From SCTD01 sp963784675 (lineage in GTDB: Bacteria > Actinomycetota > Actinomycetes > Mycobacteriales > SCTD01): 64,000 bases of DNA. The translations under genes and the position numbers were made by a program. The notes beneath the pieces are model-generated. The model was not told the DNA's origin, searched no databases, and worked only from the letters and a program-made list of their open reading frames with translations. This document shows positions 61,209 through 64,000 of this stretch, in pieces (within the stretch, counting starts at the first letter, position 1; every line of letters starts with the position of its first letter). Location of the stretch: contig CAWASE010000002.1 in NCBI GenBank assembly GCA_963784675.1, forward strand, positions 310,001-374,000, given 5' to 3'.

Positions 61209-61264
61209 CAGCCTCACCCGGACGCCGCAGGTTGCCGCGGCGTCGACGGGGCACAACGCCGACC

Positions 61265-61462
61265 ATGATTACTCTCCTGGTCATCGTCGGGATCACCGTG
61301 GTCGTCGTGGCCGGCCTGGTGGCTACCGGGGCCCTCGACCGAGGTCCTCGTCGCGTCAGCCGGACGGTGCGCCGGCGGCCGGTGCAGCGCGTCGTGGAAG
61401 AGCCGGTGGTCGCCCGGCGGGTCGTCGAGGAGGAGATCCCGGTCCGTCGCGTCGTCGACTGA
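61265..61462 (+). CDS. Small membrane protein with Val/Arg/Glu-rich tail
   Basis: A 65-residue protein. Residues 1-25 are a TM helix (MITLLVIVGITVVVVAGLVA), followed by a basic stretch (RGPRRVSRTVRRRP) and a tail with imperfect repeats of VVEEP/RRVVEEE/RRVVD. I recognise no family. It sits alone between the MaoC gene and the DUF6758-like gene on the same strand. GC-rich third positions support coding. Confidence 0.6.
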   Translation: MITLLVIVGITVVVVAGLVATGALDRGPRRVSRTVRRRPVQRVVEEPVVARRVVEEEIPVRRVVD

Positions 61463-61514
61463 CCGGTCTCGCCGGGGCCTTGACCTGGACCGACGTCTGG
61501 CGGACGGTCATCAG

Positions 61515-62138
61515 GTGACTCCTGCCACCTGCCCCCGGTGCGGCAGCGTGCTGCGCGCCCCGGGGCTCATGACCAGCACCTTCGACTGCGACGCGCACGG
61601 ACCGGTGCTGCCGCTGCAGACCTGGCCCCGCCTCAGCAGCGAGGTGCTGGCGCAGACCGCCGCCGACTCGGCCGTCCCGGTCTGGTCGCCGCTCCCGCTG
61701 CTGGCCGGCTGGACCGTCACCGGGCTCGCCGCGGCGCGCGAGCCGCGCAGTCCGGCCCGCGCGGTGGCGCTCGCCCTGTCCGGACCGTCCCCGCTCGGTG
61801 GCCCGGCCGACCTGGTGCTCGTTGCGGAAGAGCCTGGGACGGGGCTCGGCGGTCGTCTCAGCGGGGTCGGCGCCCTGGACCCCGGCTGCGTGGCGGACGG
61901 CGCCCCCGACGCCAAGGTGCTGGCTGCCGGGCACCCGACGGCGTTGTGGCGCTGCGCGAGCAGCCCGGACCGCATCGCCTTCGCCGGTGAGGCGCTGGGG
62001 GTCTGGTTGTGGGCGGTCCTGTGGCCGCCGGCTGCCGAGCTCGTCCTGCTCGAGCACGTCGAGCTGCACGACCTGCGCCACGAGTCCCACGCGGGCGAGG
62101 GCCTGCCGTTCGGGGCGCCGACCACGCGGCTGGACTGA
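61515..62138 (+). CDS. DUF6758-like protein with N-terminal zinc ribbon
   Basis: A 207-residue protein. The first 30 residues have a zinc-ribbon-like start (CPRCGSVLRAPGLMTSTFDCDAHG with three Cys and one His). The rest has VPVWSPLPLLAGWTVTGLAAAREP, ALALSGPSPLGGPADLVLVAEEPGTGLGGRL and GEALGVWLWAVLWPPAAELVL, matching an actinobacterial family of unknown function seen in Streptomyces next to PHP-domain genes. The same neighbour is found here. Starts with GTG. Confidence 0.8.
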   Translation: MTPATCPRCGSVLRAPGLMTSTFDCDAHGPVLPLQTWPRLSSEVLAQTAADSAVPVWSPLPLLAGWTVTGLAAAREPRSPARAVALALSGPSPLGGPADLVLVAEEPGTGLGGRLSGVGALDPGCVADGAPDAKVLAAGHPTALWRCASSPDRIAFAGEALGVWLWAVLWPPAAELVLLEHVELHDLRHESHAGEGLPFGAPTTRLD

Positions 62139-62165
62139 ACCTGCCCCGCCGCTAGCCTCGGGGTC

Positions 62166-62195
62166 ATGCTCCCCGGCGACCCGCTCCTGCCGTGA
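62166..62195 (+). CDS. Possible 9-codon leader ORF upstream of the PHP gene
   Basis: ATG at 62166 opens a nine-residue frame (MLPGDPLLP) that ends in TGA overlapping the GTG of the PHP gene. TAGCCT stands 7 bases upstream of this ATG, so the mRNA could start at the ATG itself. The short frame would then deliver ribosomes to the PHP start. It may have no other function. Confidence 0.4.
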   Translation: MLPGDPLLP

Positions 62196-63043
62196 GCGGC
62201 CCCCGGATCGACCTGCACACCCACAGCACCGCCTCGGACGGCACCACCGAGCCGGCCGACCTGCTGCGACAGGCTCGCGCCGAGGGGTTGGACGTCGTCG
62301 CGCTCACCGACCACGACACGACAGCCGGGTGGGAGCGGGCGGTGGCGGCGCTGCCGGTCGGCCTGTCGCTGGTCCGCGGCGTCGAGCTGTCCTGCGTCGC
62401 CGACGGCATCAGCCTGCACCTGCTGGGCTACCTGTTCGACCCGGCCGAGCCGGCCTTCGCCGCCACCCGGCTGGCGCTGCGGCGCTCGCGCGAGCAGCGG
62501 GGCGAGCAGATGGCCCGGCTGCTGGAGGCCGACGGCACCGGCGTCACCTGGGAGCGGGTGCGCGAGCTGGCCCAGGGCACCGTCGGGCGGCCGCACCTCG
62601 CGCAGGCGCTCGTCGAGCAGGGACACCTCGCGACGGTCGCCGACGCCTTCACCCCGCGATGGCTCGGGACGCGCGGCCGGTACTGGGCTCCCAAGATCGA
62701 GGTCGACGTGCTCGACGGCATCCGGCAGGTGACCGGTGCCGGCGGCGTCGCGGTCTTCGCCCATCCCGGAGCCGGCAAGCGGGGCCGCACCGTCCCCGAC
62801 GCGACGATCGCCGCGATGGCGGCTGCCGGGCTCGCCGGGCTGGAGGTCGACCACGTCGATCACGACGACGACGCCCGCGCCCACCTCAGCGGCCTGGCCG
62901 CCGAGCTCGGTCTGTTCACCACCGGCAGCAGCGACTTCCACGGCGCGGCCAAGACGGTGCGCCTGGGCGAGAACACCACGTCGGAGGCGGTCTACGAGCG
63001 GCTCGTCGCCGGGGCGACCGGCGTCCAGGTGCTCACCGGATGA
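62192..63043 (+). CDS. PHP domain phosphoesterase (nucleoside 3',5'-bisphosphate phosphatase/RNase AM-like)
   Basis: A 283-residue protein. PHP motifs are clear: IDLHTHSTASDGT near residues 6-18, LDVVALTDHDTTAGW, VELSCVADG, VAVFAHPGAGKRG, and GSSDFHGAAKTVRLGENTT near the end, giving a trinuclear metal site. Such YciV-type enzymes hydrolyse 3',5'-bisphosphonucleotides or short RNA 5' ends. The start GTG overlaps the stop of the short leader ORF, and the next gene overlaps by ATGA. Confidence 0.9.
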   Translation: MSGPRIDLHTHSTASDGTTEPADLLRQARAEGLDVVALTDHDTTAGWERAVAALPVGLSLVRGVELSCVADGISLHLLGYLFDPAEPAFAATRLALRRSREQRGEQMARLLEADGTGVTWERVRELAQGTVGRPHLAQALVEQGHLATVADAFTPRWLGTRGRYWAPKIEVDVLDGIRQVTGAGGVAVFAHPGAGKRGRTVPDATIAAMAAAGLAGLEVDHVDHDDDARAHLSGLAAELGLFTTGSSDFHGAAKTVRLGENTTSEAVYERLVAGATGVQVLTG

Positions 63044-63675
63044 GCCGGGCCCGCGCCCTGGTGGCCGTGCTGCTGGTGCTGCTGCTCGCTGCTCCGGCGT
63101 CGGCAGCGCCGCCGGACCTGTCGACCGTGGCGTCCAGGCTCCGGCAGGACCCGCTCTACGTCGACGCGGCCAGCACGGTGGTGCCCGACGCCGTCGCGGT
63201 GCGTGCGGCCCTGGCCGGCACCCCCGTCCCGACCTACGTCGCGGTGCTGCCGCAGGCCAGCGCCGACGCTGAGGAGCTGGGGGTCGGGGCGGTGATGCTG
63301 CGGGTGCTGGAAGAGGTCCAGGACCCGACAGCGGTCGTGCTCGTCGTCACCGACGGAGAAGAGCTGCAGGCGGGCGCAGGCCCCCGGTCGGGCTTCGACG
63401 CCGACGCCGCCCTGGACAAGGTGCTGACCAGTCGGCTCGACGAGCCGTTCGGGCCGCGGACGCTCACCGGGGCGCTGGTCGAGTTCGCCGAGCTGGTGCG
63501 CACGCAGGTGCGTCCCGCTCCGGTGCCCTCGACCTCCCGCCGCACCGTCGGGCTGGTCGGGCTGGCCGTGACGGCGCTCCTGGCGGGCGGGCTGGTCCTC
63601 GGTCGGCGTCGCCGTGCGGCCCCGGACGACGCCGCCGGTGGCGCGCCTGACGGCGGTGGCTGGGCGCCCACCTGA
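63040..63675 (+). CDS. Exported, membrane-anchored protein of unknown function
   Basis: A 211-residue protein. A signal peptide (RALVAVLLVLLLAAPASAAP) precedes an outer domain with LSTVASRLRQDPLYVDAAS, TYVAVLPQASADAEELGV and VLVVTDGEELQAGAG, and a second hydrophobic segment near residues 168-188 (GLVGLAVTALLAGGLVLG) leads to a basic then Gly-rich tail. It resembles actinobacterial Rv1476/DUF6676-type or TPM-like membrane proteins, though I am not certain. ATGA overlap with the PHP gene places both in one operon. Confidence 0.7.
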   Translation: MSRARALVAVLLVLLLAAPASAAPPDLSTVASRLRQDPLYVDAASTVVPDAVAVRAALAGTPVPTYVAVLPQASADAEELGVGAVMLRVLEEVQDPTAVVLVVTDGEELQAGAGPRSGFDADAALDKVLTSRLDEPFGPRTLTGALVEFAELVRTQVRPAPVPSTSRRTVGLVGLAVTALLAGGLVLGRRRRAAPDDAAGGAPDGGGWAPT

Positions 63676-63702
63676 CCGGACCGGTCTGGCAGGGTGGCCG
63701 GC

Positions 63703-64000
63703 ATGAGACGTGAGTGGACGAGCGCCAAGGCCGCCAGCTTCCAGGAGTCGGTGATCCGTGAGATGTCGCGGCTGTGCACCGCCTCGGGCGGAGTGAACCT
63801 CGCGCAGGGTTTCCCCGACTTCGCCTGCCCGACCGAGCTCAAGGACGCCGCGAAGGCGGCCATCGACGGCGACGTCAACCAGTACGCCGTCACCTGGGGC
63901 GCCAAGAACTTCCGCGACGGCATCGCCGCCAAGACCGCCGCGACCTATCCGGGCTGGAGCATCGACCCGGAGACCGAGCTGACGGTCACCTGCGGCTCGA
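63703..64000 (+). CDS. Aminotransferase class I/II, 3' truncated by the window end
   Basis: The first 99 residues of a PLP enzyme. VIREMSRLCTASGGVNLAQGFPDFACPTELKDAAKAAI, and VNQYAVTWGAKNFRDGIAAKT match the start of aspartate/kynurenine-type aminotransferases. The PLP lysine lies beyond the window. CAGGGT lies 7 bases before the ATG at 63703. Confidence 0.85.
   Translation, partial: MRREWTSAKAASFQESVIREMSRLCTASGGVNLAQGFPDFACPTELKDAAKAAIDGDVNQYAVTWGAKNFRDGIAAKTAATYPGWSIDPETELTVTCGS

Overview
The window is about 64 kb of very GC-rich DNA, dense with genes. Strong G/C preference at third codon positions, frequent GTG starts, 4-bp ATGA/GTGA gene overlaps, a DUF3117 gene and a sigE-rseA-htrA-tatB-mrp neighbourhood all point to an actinomycete chromosome. 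The high GC and gene content would fit a Geodermatophilales/Frankiales/Kineosporiales-type organism, but I cannot fix the genus from sequence alone. I saw no tRNA, rRNA, CRISPR array, phage or insertion sequence.

Region 1 (1-2.9 kb) holds the 3' end of a DUF3516 helicase, a histidine phosphatase, and an unusual ECF sigma factor carrying a membrane segment and a long Ser/Pro-rich tail. Region 2 (2.9-25.6 kb) is a surface-glycan locus. It contains a WecA/TagO-like initiating transferase, an NAD-sugar epimerase, at least four glycosyltransferase genes plus a 1236-residue FkbM-coiled coil-GT-GT fusion, a Wzm/Wzt-type ABC exporter, FkbM and C-methyltransferases, two tandem GDP-mannose 4,6-dehydratase-like genes, and an O-antigen polymerase/ligase-like membrane protein with TPRs. 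It ends with a secreted Big_1-type surface protein followed by two strong hairpins. A plausible model is that GDP-6-deoxyhexose and other sugars are built on undecaprenyl phosphate, methylated, exported by the ABC transporter and attached outside. Several genes here are interrupted by small indels, mostly single-base insertions, that look like sequence errors.

Region 3 (25.7-38.1 kb) is housekeeping: a LOG-family protein, a DivIVA-motif membrane protein, SRPBCC, enoyl-CoA hydratase, DUF3117, leucyl aminopeptidase, then O-methyltransferase / sigE / rseA / RseB-like / htrA / tatB / small ORF / mrp. This matches the order of the mycobacterial sigE region, with an added RseB-like gene. Region 4 (38.2-53.5 kb) has a 950-residue secreted protein, two CoA-ester lyases divergent from a MarR regulator, azlCD, a GspE-zinc finger-receiver fusion, a DUF1003 protein with a TM-less MgtE/CBS protein, an SDR, divergently transcribed oppB- and oppC-like permease genes, and a PRC-barrel micro-operon.

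Region 5 (53.5-64 kb) is a run of mostly plus-strand genes: vanadium haloperoxidase-like lipoprotein, EamA exporter, inositol-phosphatase-like protein, PNPOx-like protein, a heptad-repeat membrane protein, acyl-CoA dehydrogenase, SUFU-like, DUF2332 (frameshifted), MaoC dehydratase, a small TM protein, DUF6758-like, PHP phosphoesterase, a membrane-anchored secreted protein, and the start of an aminotransferase. A recurrent -10-like hexamer 6-8 bases before many start codons suggests that much of the window is expressed as leaderless mRNA.
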